64,000 nucleotides of DNA from Watersipora subatra (lineage: Eukaryota; Bryozoa; Gymnolaemata; Cheilostomatida; Watersiporidae), in NCBI RefSeq assembly GCF_963576615.1, contig NC_088709.1, positions 17,435,264 to 17,499,263 on the forward strand. The letters run 5' to 3'. Both the position numbers and the translations under genes were made by a program. This document shows positions 39,501 to 45,734 of the stretch, piece after piece (within the stretch, counting starts at the first letter, position 1; the number at the start of each line of letters is the position of its first letter). The notes under the pieces are model-generated. The model had not been told where the DNA came from and ran no database searches. It saw only the letters and a list, made by a program, of their open reading frames with translations.

Positions 39501-39649
39501 CGAAAGGAGGTCGTTTATCCAAATGTGGAACAATAATACTGAGTACAAAACATGATTCTATAAAGATACCATCAGCCACTTCTGTTTCGCCATCCTGGCT
39601 CCTCGATTGCATAGCGCAATACCAACTTGTTGATTCAGCAGGAAGTTGA
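483..39649 (+). CDS. BRCA1: BRCA1-like DNA repair protein, 13 coding exons, 5' end outside window
   Basis: Exons read as 483-542, 850-3488, 4499-4621, 4912-5041, 10624-11919, 12256-12372, 15588-15700, 22936-23055, 26178-26292, 33000-33101, 33314-33435, 33524-33631 and 39449-39649. All intron phases agree and the joined frame is open for about 1,747 codons to a TGA stop. The C-terminus is a tandem BRCT pair: BRCT1 includes VTHVITS, RTLKYMLALLEGKW and an EWV...FEVRG stretch, as in vertebrate BRCA1; BRCT2 includes GCEFYLAGDF and ends SWLLDCIAQYQL. The two large Ser/Lys-rich exons recall the big central exon of BRCA1. In this family the BRCT pair binds phospho-Ser partners, and an N-terminal RING pairs with BARD1 for nuclear ubiquitin ligation and homologous recombination. 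BARD1 is the alternative, but no ankyrin repeats precede the BRCTs and the Arg of RTLK is BRCA1-like. Human BRCA1 is 1,863 residues, so about 100-200 N-terminal residues are probably missing here. Confidence 0.87.
850..3488 (+). CDS. BRCA1: BRCA1-like large central exon
   Basis: Acceptor TTTGCACAG ends at 849 and donor AAG|GTTATC begins at 3489. The frame enters in phase 1 and leaves in phase 0, 879 full codons. The protein is hydrophilic and probably disordered: a Ser tract (about 1100-1160), Lys/Arg/Ser-rich blocks, and two similar basic motifs, SPRRSPRI (about 2057-2080) and ARRSPRI (about 3380-3400). The frame stays open to a stop at 3656 past the donor, but that tail (from codon IIN) looks intronic. 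The ATG at 891 is internal, since the frame is open upstream to the acceptor. This layout matches the oversized central exon of BRCA1, which carries little conserved sequence. Confidence 0.8.
3755..4414. mobile_element. MITE-like element with 18-bp terminal inverted repeats (family 1)
   Basis: Ends CATACCTCGACATATGAG (3758-3775) and CTCGTATGTCGAGGTATG (4391-4408) are inverted repeats with one mismatch. The element is flanked by a 24-bp direct repeat, ATGTGCTRCTGCATAGTAAA plus GTAC, at 3731-3754 and 4415-4438. The interior matches 5660-6235. No coding capacity seen. It lies in an intron of the BRCA1-like gene. Confidence 0.75.
4499..4621 (+). CDS. BRCA1: BRCA1-like exon
   Basis: Acceptor CAATAG, donor CAG|GTTGGT, phase 0 at both ends, 41 codons. 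Begins SISSDDGPQHSSRKKLRKK: basic and Ser-rich like the neighbouring exons. No known domain. Confidence 0.72.
4912..5041 (+). CDS. BRCA1: BRCA1-like exon ending in a GC splice donor
   Basis: Acceptor TTACTTTAG and phase 0 at the start, DTGLPTPAEAVCNLFTKS onward. A GT donor exists at 4996 (GAG|GTAATT) but would leave phase 0, which the next exon does not accept. Reading on to CAG|GCAAGT at 5041/5042 leaves phase 1, and joining to 10624 gives SSLDPELVKTASTSPPKD without a break. I therefore prefer the GC donor. Confidence 0.66.
5164..5556. repeat. 16-bp minisatellite, about 24 units
   Basis: Tandem units of TATAACGTATGCCTTC with variants (TCTAACG, TACAACG, AATACG, TATAATG, TATGCGTTC). The variant order repeats with a period of about 128 bp (8 units), seen twice between about 5293 and 5548. 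A frame through it is open only because the unit happens to lack stops in part of the array; I do not regard it as coding. Confidence 0.93.
5625..5659. repeat. Perfect 16-bp-stem hairpin
   Basis: GGGCGAGTTCTCAAAT (5625-5640), TCG loop, ATTTGAGAACTCGCCC (5644-5659). It sits exactly where family-2 sequence gives way to family-1 sequence. Confidence 0.9.
5660..6235. mobile_element. Family-1 repeat, second copy, decayed
   Basis: Interior matches 3840-4400 over most of its length, for example GATAAAATGTAACATT, GTGAGAGAGACTTGACAG and GTGACACTACATAACATA. The right end keeps a degenerate CTGTATGTTGAGGAATG terminus; the left terminus is missing. Confidence 0.7.
6483..7193. mobile_element. hAT-like non-autonomous element
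   Basis: Left end CAGGGGTCGGCAACC and right end GGTTGCCGACCTCTG are near-perfect inverted repeats of a type well known from hAT elements. The flanking octamers (TTACAACT and CCCTAACT) agree only partly, so the target duplication is decayed. No transposase ORF. Confidence 0.8.
8269..8594. mobile_element. Harbinger-like MITE with TAA target duplication
   Basis: Ends AGCCTGGTTCCCATAT and ATATGGAAACCAGGCT are inverted with one mismatch and flanked by TAA on both sides (8266-8268, 8595-8597). A 3-bp TWA duplication is typical of PIF/Harbinger. The uninterrupted site is seen in the related element near 29354. Less AT-rich than its surroundings. Confidence 0.78.
9100..9992. mobile_element. Foldback element with about 165-bp inverted arms
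   Basis: Starts GGTTGACTTGCAACA and ends TGTTGCAAGTCAACC. The arms (about 9100-9269 and 9828-9992) match throughout, sharing for example ATTCACCATGTCTTACTCTG and GTAGGTTGGAATCCC. A TTGAA word lies at or next to both borders. The homologous elements at 29165 and 52066 lack this block. A lone arm occurs at 31556-31717. Confidence 0.85.
10624..11919 (+). CDS. BRCA1: BRCA1-like second large exon
   Basis: Acceptor TTAAATGTTTCAG, donor CAG|GTACAT, phase 1 at both ends, 431 codons. Rich in Ser, Thr, Lys and Arg, with proline-directed sites such as TSPPKD and PSQPSPVKSKK near its start and a basic RSTRSSRRGPQSKR block (about 11627-11670). Probably a disordered scaffold segment. The frame runs past the donor to a TAG at 11958, so an unspliced or alternative end there cannot be excluded. 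The ATG at 10818 is internal. Confidence 0.8.
12256..12372 (+). CDS. BRCA1: BRCA1-like exon
   Basis: Acceptor TTGTTTGCAG, donor CCTG|GTTGGT, phase 1 to phase 1. Encodes SPPIKRGRRTRVIIADSDSQ in the middle. Basic then acidic linker; no recognised domain. Confidence 0.72.
13390..13985. repeat. Dispersed repeat related to family 1
   Basis: Aligns with about 53100-53660 (shared GCAGATCANAACCACTAAATAC and a run of CTATACCCCTCTAT type near the end). Part of it is the reverse complement of the family-1 interior at 5770-5830. Ends not defined. Confidence 0.55.
14348..14828. mobile_element. hAT-like MITE with perfect 8-bp target duplication
   Basis: The element spans 14356-14820, with ends TAGAGATGTCCCGAT and ATCGGGGCACCTCTA in inverted orientation. 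GCGATTAT stands on both sides (14348-14355 and 14821-14828). An 8-bp duplication plus this kind of terminus points to hAT. At 465 bp and without an ORF it is non-autonomous. Confidence 0.92.
15588..15700 (+). CDS. BRCA1: BRCA1-like exon
   Basis: Acceptor GCTGTTATTACAG, donor CAG|GTTAGC, phase 1 to phase 0. Encodes MDTTLSPLVQSRRRAKKPL followed by a Ser/Thr-rich run. Its phases fit both neighbours. Confidence 0.7.
16293..17129. mobile_element. Long foldback (palindromic) element
   Basis: TGCCAAGTTAGGAGATAT at the left returns as ATATCTCCTAACTTGGCA at the right, and complementarity continues inward for roughly 380 bp per arm to a centre near 16700, including CAATCTTTATTTTG and TTTAGAATGATAAAGATGG on one arm. 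A further partial terminus (TGCCAAGTTAAGTGATAT) lies at about 16183. A C tract follows directly at about 17132. No ORF. Confidence 0.85.
17612..17914. mobile_element. Short TIR element with CCCGGCGTTGCCCGGG ends
   Basis: Left end TAGCTGAATGCCCGGCGTTG and right end CAACACCGGGTAGTACAGCTA are inverted and both continue into a TAATAAAAG...TCTTT motif. Related termini occur at 45156-45330 and 53844-53941. Confidence 0.7.
18464..21270. mobile_element. TIR element copy A (ACCGTAAAACC family), split by copy B
   Basis: The left end at 18464 reads TACCATAAAACCTG followed by repeated CTATTTGAAN-CCAC phrases. The sequence runs to TTGTTCTTGAATA at 19267 and resumes after copy B with AGCATTTGATAGATTATTA at about 20881. 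The unbroken order is seen in copies at 24410 and 60080. The distal end is decayed. Confidence 0.65.
19268..20873. mobile_element. TIR element copy B, nested in copy A
   Basis: Begins TACCGTAAAACCTCTAATTG and ends CATTCAATTCGAGGTTTTAC, with subterminal repeats of AACGCCACCTCTATTTG. The element is flanked by TA-rich sequence, which would suit a Tc/pogo-type TA target, but that class is an inference. It carries a short frame (19950-20135) similar to one in the copy at 60080-61463. Confidence 0.75.
22936..23055 (+). CDS. BRCA1: BRCA1-like exon preceding the BRCT repeats
   Basis: Acceptor TTCATACAG, donor CAG|GTAAGC, phase 0 to phase 0, 40 codons. Ends with KAPIIKEFGRPTRNTQ, a basic linker directly before the first BRCT exon. 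Confidence 0.74.
24410..25207. mobile_element. TIR element copy C (ACCGTAAAACC family), left side truncated
   Basis: The right end has GGCGGTCAAATGGAGG and GGTGGCGTTCAATTAGAG. The interior matches 60590-61320, including the TATGCTATAAATTTGCAAAT and CAAGAACAAGTGACATAAAC regions. The left boundary is not clear. Confidence 0.65.
25333..25610. repeat. 28-bp tandem array, about 10 units
   Basis: Unit begins GAAGTGTACACGTAGAGG and continues CTATGGATAT. Units are nearly identical; the last two carry GAAGCGTACACG. In the intron before the first BRCT exon. Confidence 0.95.
26178..26292 (+). CDS. BRCA1: BRCA1-like exon: start of BRCT repeat 1
   Basis: Acceptor TATCCATCAG, donor G|GTGGGT, phase 0 to phase 1. 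Encodes beta1 and alpha1 of BRCT1: KLVFTHTSLSKEQKKCVENC, then AKILDADVVPNYSSA. It aligns with the first strand and helix of the BRCA1/BARD1 BRCT. The usual Ser-Gly of the phosphate pocket is replaced here by Thr-Ser in an ungapped alignment with BARD1. Confidence 0.85.
28271..28432. repeat. 16-bp tandem array, about 10 units
   Basis: Units of TATAGCAGTTTCTTGC, with T and C variants at one site (GTTTTTTGC, GTCTCTTGC). Intronic. Confidence 0.93.
29165..30038. mobile_element. Family-2 TIR element, copy without nested insertions
   Basis: Left end CAGTAGGCACTCCTATAATA and right end TTACGTTGTAAGAGCATTTA are degenerate inverted repeats. The interior aligns with 8040-10118 once that copy's two insertions are removed, and with 52066-52935. 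It contains a tRNA-like/SINE-like segment (about 29395-29630). Confidence 0.68.
30110..30395. repeat. Degenerate tandem repeat rich in TGTAGTTTACAGTGTTG
   Basis: About fourteen imperfect units of roughly 20 bp, each of GTAGTNTACAGTGTTG type. Old and diverged. The frame running through it is an artefact of the repeat. Confidence 0.8.
31556..31717. repeat. Solo arm of the 9100-9992 foldback element
   Basis: Shares AGCTTGTAATCACATTTCCA, then ACACAGCAGAGTAAGACATGG and GTTGCAAGTCAAC with the right arm at 9828-9992. No opposing arm is present nearby. Confidence 0.8.
33000..33101 (+). CDS. BRCA1: BRCA1-like exon: core of BRCT repeat 1
   Basis: Acceptor TATCTTTATAG, donor T|GTGAGT, phase 1 to phase 1. 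Encodes VTHVITSVDGDLCCPRTLKY then MLALLEGKWILSIE. The VTHV strand, the RTLK motif (Arg and Lys equivalent to human R1699 and K1702) and the GKW motif are characteristic of BRCA1 BRCT1. Confidence 0.92.
33314..33435 (+). CDS. BRCA1: BRCA1-like exon: end of BRCT repeat 1 and linker
   Basis: Acceptor GTTTGTTTTTCAG, donor GGT|GTAAGT, phase 1 to phase 0. The split codon joins as TGG, giving EWVTLCLEE, the conserved Trp of the last BRCT helix, followed by FEVRG and the inter-BRCT linker ending EAFTRG. Human BRCA1 has FEVRG at the same place. Confidence 0.92.
33524..33631 (+). CDS. BRCA1: BRCA1-like exon: start of BRCT repeat 2
   Basis: Acceptor AACCTCTGTAG, donor AAG|GTAAAA, phase 0 to phase 0, 36 codons. 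Encodes LLSGCEFYLAGDFKPP and DQLCQLIKVGGAK: first strand, helix and GGA turn of the second BRCT repeat. Confidence 0.92.
34828..35050. repeat. Tandem array of AACAATCTGTTAACACC units
   Basis: About nine imperfect units of 19-27 bp, alternating AACAATCTGTTAACACC with an optional ATGTTGTT or TTGTT block. Intronic, between BRCT2 exons. Confidence 0.88.
35640..35825 (+). repeat. tRNA-derived SINE-like repeat
   Basis: Contains a GGCGGTCATCGGCAAG segment, a B-box-like AAATTTGAATCC, and the tail GGACGGACACGGCTCTCATT-GTAGTAAAGATT shared with repeats at 38600-38820 and inside the family-2 elements. Confidence 0.55.
35949..37124. mobile_element. hAT-like element with perfect 8-bp target duplication
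   Basis: The element spans 35957-37116, from CAGGGCAGTATCCACCT to AGGAGGATACGGCCCTG (inverted), with CTTGTTAT on both sides (35949-35956, 37117-37124). Internal GC-rich block GGGAGGGGGGTCCGGGGG at about 36032 is of a kind common in hAT elements. It is 1,160 bp with no transposase, so non-autonomous. It interrupts the intron between the two BRCT2 exons. Confidence 0.92.
36402..36448. repeat. 22-bp-stem hairpin inside the hAT-like element
   Basis: ATTTAAGTTTGTGCTATGCA (plus TG) at 36402-36423 pairs with 36427-36448 with one mismatch and a TTA loop. Both sides are also flanked by GTAGTAGTAGA/TCTACTACTAC sequence further out. Confidence 0.85.
37305..37475. repeat. 46-bp tandem repeat, about 3.7 units
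   Basis: Unit GTGTAAACACTATAAATAGG followed by TCATTGTATGCAATACAGAA and TATATA. The last unit is diverged. Confidence 0.9.
38600..38820 (+). repeat. tRNA-derived SINE-like repeat
   Basis: Begins GCGAGAGATCGTCGTATG, has an A-box-like TGGTCGAGTGGTCC and a B-box-like GTGTTCGACTC, and ends with GGGCAGACGCGACTCTTATT-ATAGTAAACATT. The same head and tail motifs occur in the family-2 TIR elements. The promoter boxes are intact enough to suggest a SINE rather than a tRNA gene, since the acceptor-stem ends do not pair. Confidence 0.6.
39449..39649 (+). CDS. BRCA1: BRCA1-like terminal exon: end of BRCT repeat 2 and stop
   Basis: Acceptor TTTACTTTTAG, 66 codons, then TGA at 39647-39649. Joining to the previous exon restores GGAKLLNRLP, and the exon ends SWLLDCIAQYQLVDSAGS, with the conserved Trp of the final BRCT helix. 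The protein stops soon after the domain. Confidence 0.92.
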   Translation: MLNRLPREGSSVGAYHAPKGGRLSKCGTIILSTKHDSIKIPSATSVSPSWLLDCIAQYQLVDSAGS

Positions 39650-41715
39650 TGTCCGCTGTTCAACCGACTCCGCTTCTATAACTTGACTTGTTATTTTCTT
39701 CTAAATATTTATTATTTTATCTACTGATAGTAGTGAATTATTTGCCAACAAGATTGAAAGCGTATCAACTGCTTGCATGTAGAAAGTGTTGAATTATCTA
39801 TCCTATTAATCTTTATACGCAAACTGTGGTAGTCCATTATTATAGCATATTTGATTTCGGTCATCAAACTGTTGAATATATTTTTATTAAGCCATTATTA
39901 CCACAATATATCATTCATAGCTGTTAATTATCATGGGAGAACCTTTGATTCTATCTAAAGACTATCGACCTGGCAAGGGCTCAGCACCTGTCAATTGTCA
40001 GTGCTCATTTTCGTTTGTGAAATCAACAGTTCTGTAAAGTGCCGCTAACCATTAAAAGATGAATGTCAATATTTTGTAATAGCGCAATAATCTTTGTGGC
40101 CTTTTGAAAGGCAGAAAGTATGAGAAGTAATACATTCAAATTTCAAGGAATTTTCTCATTAAAAAATATTTATATTTTTACATTGTATCTGTTACGCAGA
40201 ATATTTTGTACTTTGGACATCAATTTAACTACAACACAATTTAGCTTGTAAATCAATTTTTAATGAGGTAGAGAGTATTGCTATATAGTTATATTTTTTC
40301 TGTTTACATCTACATAACTGATCTGACAGGCCTTGGTACGGTTGTAAATATTGATGTCAACAGTGAAAAGCTCAGATACTAACAGATTAAAACAATCGCC
40401 TTCCATTTTTCTCACTGACTGGATTCTATGCTTCTACATGTATATTTGCAATCTTACAATCATTTAACAGTACCATAGTTCTATCAGTTGTTTTACCAAT
40501 CCAAATTATAAAAAGTTAACGCTTAGCTCAAAAATCTACTAAGAGCATATGCTCATTGTATTGTAGGTTGTTAAATGAAAGTATTATAGATTGGATGCAT
40601 AGAATCATTTTATTAGTTGGCTAGCACTTGTATTACCGTAGTTGATGTGCTGATATAACCTCTGTTGCAGTTGTGTGGTTGGGCAAAGCCTACTCCTTTC
40701 TACTACATGTACATCTATGGTACAAACCATACTTGTCTTGCATCAAATATAGTATTGTGCAACTTTGTAAAATAGAAAATGCTGACATAACAACTGTCTA
40801 CAAAAACTGCTGACCTTACAACTTGCTAAAAAGAAGATAATGCAATCTTGACACGCTCTATTATGGCAATAGTCTATGACAAAGCTACCCTTAACTAACT
40901 TGTGAATATCACCAAAAATGTTGCTATCACCTTTCAATCAAAACATGACACTTAAAAAACTATTATAAAGCTATTATAAATATATTAAACGATACATTAA
41001 TTTGTAAAACCACTCAAGTTTAGAAAATTTGTGTAACTTTCAATACATGTACATTCTGCTTCAAGGGTATTGCTTCAAAAAAATATCAAAACATTTCTAT
41101 TCTCTACATGTACAATCACAGAATTTATGTATACCTGTGAGGTCTTCATCATTTATAATTGTATGTCACTCTAGAAAAGACAGTGGCCTAGCTAGCGATA
41201 TCACTTTACGGTAGCTTAAGTTCTGTATTCATGCTAATGATATGAAGTAGACTTCATTTAAAAGGTGGTGAATGCTTATATTAATAATTTGGTGATCTTT
41301 CTGTGGTATTATGTGTACCAACACAGACTTTTAAACCTCAATAGATTCATGGTATGCCTTTTACTTGGTATAACCTAAGTTGACATTACTGACCAAAAGC
41401 TATAAGCTATGTTTATGGTTAACATTACCATCAGCAAGTATTGTGTTGATATTTTTTAACATGGTACCTTTTTCTGGTACACTAATTAGTCCACTAGTGG
41501 CATTGTTACTAGGCAAGTGTGAAGCCGCCTTCATTATTTGGTTTCCACCAAATTTCCAGGGGTGCAGTTCACTCTAGATGCCTCAATCTTAGTTTGTTAT
41601 AACCACTTTGAAGCTCTCAAAGCCGGAGATTACTGACAAATTACTATTTATTGCTGTTTCCTGAGTTCTTGTTTTCGTCTCATAGATAATTCATCTTCCA
41701 AGTTTGCCATATTTC
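39650..41715. other. Intergenic gap between convergent genes
   Basis: No further gene seen. The nearest poly(A)-signal-like word after the BRCA1-like stop is ATTAAA at 40051-40056, a weak candidate. The region probably holds the two 3' UTRs. Confidence 0.5.
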
Positions 41716-41789
41716 TTTATTAATACTGCGCTGTTTTTGTGGACATTATTTCAGTAATCATGGTTGTGGTTGGCATAAGCTAATTTATT
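41716..41789 (-). promoter_or_regulatory. Candidate poly(A) signals of the NHL gene
   Basis: AATAAA on the minus strand at 41784-41789 and again at 41716-41721, about 110 and 180 bases past the stop codon. Which is used cannot be told. Confidence 0.45.
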
Positions 41790-41899
41790 ATTTGCGTTAA
41801 ACTCAACTGTGCTCTGATAGACTAAATCAGAATCTGCTTAAAATATTATATAACTTAAAGTGTATTGTTAAAAATAAAATAATAAAGTTTGTGATAGTA

Positions 41900-43155
41900 T
41901 TACATGCGAAACATTCTGAATAACATTCCCTTTGAATTGTGCTCTCCTATTAGCAAGTGTCCAAACGGGCTGATAGTACAGGTCAAAGGTCGTTTAATAT
42001 CTTTTATTCGAATTGCCCTCCTCATTGATTTGTTCAAGGCGACGAGCTGATCTTTGTAGTAGCTAGTAGAGAATACGTATCCAGTTTGAACATCGACGCA
42101 TAAGCAACCGGGGTGGTCGGAACCATCACGTTGTCCATATACAAACTCGATCTCATTTTCGATATTGAATGCTACTATTCTGGAGTCATCTGAGACTAGA
42201 ACTGATTTGCCATGGAGTACGATATATGTCGGTGATGTCAGCACCCCTTTACCTAACCTCGTAACGACTTCACCTCTTTTGTCAAAGACGTATACACAGC
42301 CTTGACTTTGGCTGCAAGCAAATACATAGCCAGATTTACTAACGGTTACGCCGCACGGAGTGGGTATGGGACCATATTCTTGAACTACAATGCCCAGAGC
42401 GTTGAACTCTTTAACACAACCATCTTCGTGGTCCGTGACGAGCACGTTGCCGGTTTGATGATTAATGTGCAAACCCCAAGGCTCGCTTACACGGTTTAAG
42501 TATAGCTTCTCTTTGAAGACACCATTGTTGTCGTACATCTGTACAGAAAACTTTGTTGTTAGAAGAATGTTGCATTCCGCGTCAAATTTAACGTCTCTGC
42601 AAACGTGTTGCTTCTGAAAAGATAGATATTGCTTTTTTTTAATCCAGTCGTCGGTGTAAGGCGATTTGCTCACTGTCTCATCCGGCATTGGCAGGCTGGA
42701 TGTGAGTCCGGATTCAGAGTGTCTCTCAACAAATCTCCTCGCGCTGTCCTTGTTAATTGATGCTCTTTGTTTTCGTATTTGACTAGTTGATCGACGTGAA
42801 CGAGGGGAAGATGGGTTGGAATCTCCGGATGACGTCAAACTAGATGAATTGCTGGCGGTGGACTCTATGGAGCAGGTCTTGGAAACGCTTATATGTCTGG
42901 GCTTTGGTACGGGCACAGATTTCAGCGAACCCGATCGAACAGCCGGTAGAGGTTGCTGTGCTGGGGCTTCGACAAACTCAGGCGGTGCTGGTATCTTTTC
43001 AACCATTTTCGGGGGGTCTCTAAACATTTCTGGTGGACTAAGTATTTCTGCAGTTGGTGGCTCTGGTGAATTCAGTGACTGTTGAGGATTCTTCAAACAG
43101 GGACTCAGCTGTGTTGGGTAGCCTTGGCTTTTATTACCTCCTCTCAGCTTGAAAA
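41900..43155 (-). CDS. NHL-repeat protein, exon 2
   Basis: Holds the Pro/Ser-rich region and the whole propeller. The frame is open upstream of its first in-frame TTG (43096) to the acceptor at 43156-43157, and no ATG occurs there, which supports the separate first exon. Confidence 0.88.
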
Positions 43156-44034
43156 CTGTGAAAAGATGGATGAATCATTATTCACTCTTTATCTATTATA
43201 CTTTGAGGGCAAAGTTAAGATTGGGTAGGTGCAATAATATCTCATGTCACAAATGCAACGAACTTGTTCTTAACCCGCATTATGTAAATACACATTTTTA
43301 TCCAGCTGGCCCACATCTGACACTCATCATTACTGTATGTACTTATTAGCTCTTTTCAGAATTATGTGGTCGTTTCCATTACAGCAGAAGTGATTTCAGT
43401 AATTTAAATCTTATTATATATGAAAAGGGTTCAATATGCATGACCAGTTGCACTTGAAAGCACCGAGTTTTTCTTCAGCGAAACCAGCTAATAACTTCCT
43501 TCACTGGCCATGCCAGTTCATTCCAGAACAGGACAAGAAGTCACATGGCATACCATGTCCTACTGTGCTGTGAATTTTTACAAGAATTCATCTTTGCTAT
43601 GAAATAATATTCAACAATGCTTTACGTCAGAAATACATTTAGTAATAACTATTTTACATAGTGTTCTGCAGTTCGATTCATTTTTGTAAATGTTTATTGT
43701 GGTTGTAACATGTTTATTATAAGCAACTGTACTCAATTTCACATTGCTTCGTGTTAGGTTGATGCCTGATTTAGCATGTCAACCATCTTTGACAGCTTAT
43801 ATAATCAAAGACGAGTAGGCTATCAATGACCAGGATGTTTTATCATGGTTGTTAACTTTCAAACCATGTTATTGATATACGTGTACTACATTGTGACAGA
43901 AGCAAGGAAGACTAAAGATTAAAGATAGACTTTAACTCACCAGAATTGGCAGTAGTAGAGTCATTCTGGTTGTAGTCGGTGTTTGCCTTATTGGTTCTAT
44001 AATCAATATATGTAAAGCCATGCTTTGTCGCCAT
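41900..44034 (-). CDS. NHL-repeat protein without RING, two exons
   Basis: Exon 1 is 44034-43941: ATG, 31 codons, donor G|GTGAGT. Exon 2 is 43155-41900, after the acceptor CATCTTTTCACAG, to the stop. The split codon joins as GTT and the product is 449 residues. Residues about 60-105 are Pro-rich (PPEMFRDPPK, VPVPKPR), about 120-165 Ser/Arg-rich, and about 210-449 form six blades of an NHL-type beta-propeller, with phrases such as EPWGLHINHQTGNVLVTD, TPCGVTVSKSGYVFA and FGHLLIGEHNSKG. NHL domains bind protein or RNA, and TRIM-NHL proteins add RING, B-box and coiled coil; none of these is encoded here. No signal peptide or membrane segment. The exact orthologue is not recognised and the function is open. 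Confidence 0.87.
43941..44034 (-). CDS. NHL-repeat protein, exon 1 with start codon
   Basis: MATKHGFTYIDYRTNKANTD and 11 further residues, then G|GTGAGT. The phase fits exon 2. A TATA-like motif lies about 70 bases upstream of the ATG. Confidence 0.72.
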
Positions 44035-44102
44035 AATAACAACTCAATGTTTCACTATCCGCTTTCCTCGCTCAAATGAGTCTGCATACACACTCGGCAG
44101 TG

Positions 44103-44109
44103 TTATATA
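44103..44109 (-). promoter_or_regulatory. TATA-box-like motif of the NHL gene
   Basis: TATATAA on the minus strand, 69 bases before the ATG, leaving room for a start site and a short leader. No other element was identified. Confidence 0.4.
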
Positions 44110-45155
44110 GTTGCTGAACGTTATAACAAACAGTTATAGCAAACAGTTTTTCACGGTGTTGCGCAGTCAACTGTGAATGGTATGATGGCACAGTTTTAAC
44201 TGTACACTAGTGGAGAGTAAGCAGTTGCCATGGAAACTGCTTATTAATTGCGACATTTTGTTGATACAACTTGATTAAGCTTTTGGAGAGAGGAGGCAAT
44301 CAATCACAGCTGCTCATGGTCTGTGCAGAGGAGTGACGTTTGTTATGGTGCGCGGTGGTGAATAACAGACCATCTGTGACGATTCATTTTAACCGCCATT
44401 CTTTCTCTGAGTCATTCTTATTGTTAAGAGCTGCCAATGAGTACTCGTGGAAGCTAAGATGTTTTGAAAAACATCTGTGAGAATGTTTGCCGAAACATGT
44501 GGTGATTCATCTTTATCCACATTTAGAAAAAGGTTTTAGTCATACCGTAAACAAGTGGCTTTGAAATGAAAGATGCACAGATTTGAAGTCTGAAGATATA
44601 ACCAAACTAGGCCAACTTGTTTTCTCTGGATAATACTAGGGAGAATTTAGGACTCGAATGCAAGCCTAGGAGAAAGTAGATTTATTTTAACCTATTGAGC
44701 ACAGCGTTTTATTTTTGAAAGAGTGAATCAAACAGGTCAAAAATGTGGAAACAACTTGACATTAAAAGGTAACCAAAATGAAATTATTTGCTGAGAAATC
44801 AGGGAATTTTATTGATTAAAATAATCTATATTGCAAAAATGAAGGTGATGACAAAGAATGGGTGGCAGAATTTGTCATTCTCTTTGTGTGCAATCTTTTG
44901 TGTCGCTTCTTTTGGCAAACCAAAAGTGTTTTCATTCTTGAACTCAATAGAGTACCAACCAATAGAGTTAACCGTACCAATAGAGTTAACCGTAACAAAC
45001 ACAAAGAAAATAATATACTTATCATCACGGCTATTACAATATCTATGAATGTTGGTTGTTGGTTGACTACTTTGAGTAAACTATTGTATCAGATGCTTTA
45101 TAAGGGAAAACATGGTGACCAGCTAGAAAAATTGATACTTTATTATTACACTAGC

Positions 45156-45330
45156 TGTACAACCCGGCGTTGCTCGAGTAATAAAACAGTTATTGCACAG
45201 AAAATTTATTTGTATTTAATATATAACAACCTTTGCAATTCTAACTGATAAACTATGTATCATGAGAAAATCTGTGTAGTTGAAATAATTTAAGAGAAAA
45301 TAAAAACAACTATAGGTTTTCAAACTTTGT
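45156..45330. repeat. CCCGGCGTTGC-type terminus, solo copy
   Basis: CTAGCTGTACAACCCGGCGT followed by TGCTCGAGTAATAAAAC and CACAGAAAATTTATTTG, as at 17612-17914. The opposite end is not seen nearby. Confidence 0.6.
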
Positions 45331-45526
45331 CAAACAACTATAACTTTCATACTTCATTTTAATAGCTATAGCTGGAGGGACACACATACCAACATTGAGA
45401 AATATATATATATATATATATATATAGATTAGTGAGTTACCATAGCCTTAATATATGAAACCTTCAGTCACCTTGGTGATGGATATATATATGTATATAT
45501 AAATATATTTATGTCCACTGTATACT

Positions 45527-45734
45527 TGTATACAGTGGAACCTCATACTATACTGCTGAAGTATATAATTATTTTAATAATAAACTGTATATAATATATA
45601 TATATATTATATACAGTTTATTATTAAAATAATAAACTGAATACCATGAATAATATATATATATATTATATACAGTTTATTATTAAAATAATTATATACT
45701 TCAGCAGTACAGTATGAGGTTCTACTGTATACAT
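45527..45734. mobile_element. Foldback MITE, TIR CAGTGGAACCTCATACT
   Basis: Left arm (45527-45601) contains GGAACCTCATACTATACTGC and then CTGAAGTATATAATTATTTT; the right arm (45661-45734) is its inverse, ending GAGGTTCTACTGTATAC. The centre is (AT)n with a second copy of the inner motif. A small extra palindrome, CCACTGTATAC/GTATACAGTGG, stands at its left edge. A TACAGTGGAACCTC end resembles known mariner/Tigger-type MITEs (inference). Confidence 0.8.

Noticed and set aside
26178-39649. BARD1 as the identity of the plus-strand gene
   Set aside because: The BRCT pair is similar in both families, but the exons before it encode Ser/Lys-rich linker and no ankyrin repeats, and FEVRG plus the Arg of RTLK match BRCA1.
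42302-43085. Plus-strand frames opposite the NHL gene
   Set aside because: Antisense shadows of the propeller and Pro-rich coding exon.
44862-45248. 128-codon plus-strand frame
   Set aside because: Low-complexity translation overlapping a CCCGGCGTTGC-type repeat end, no splice context or similarity.
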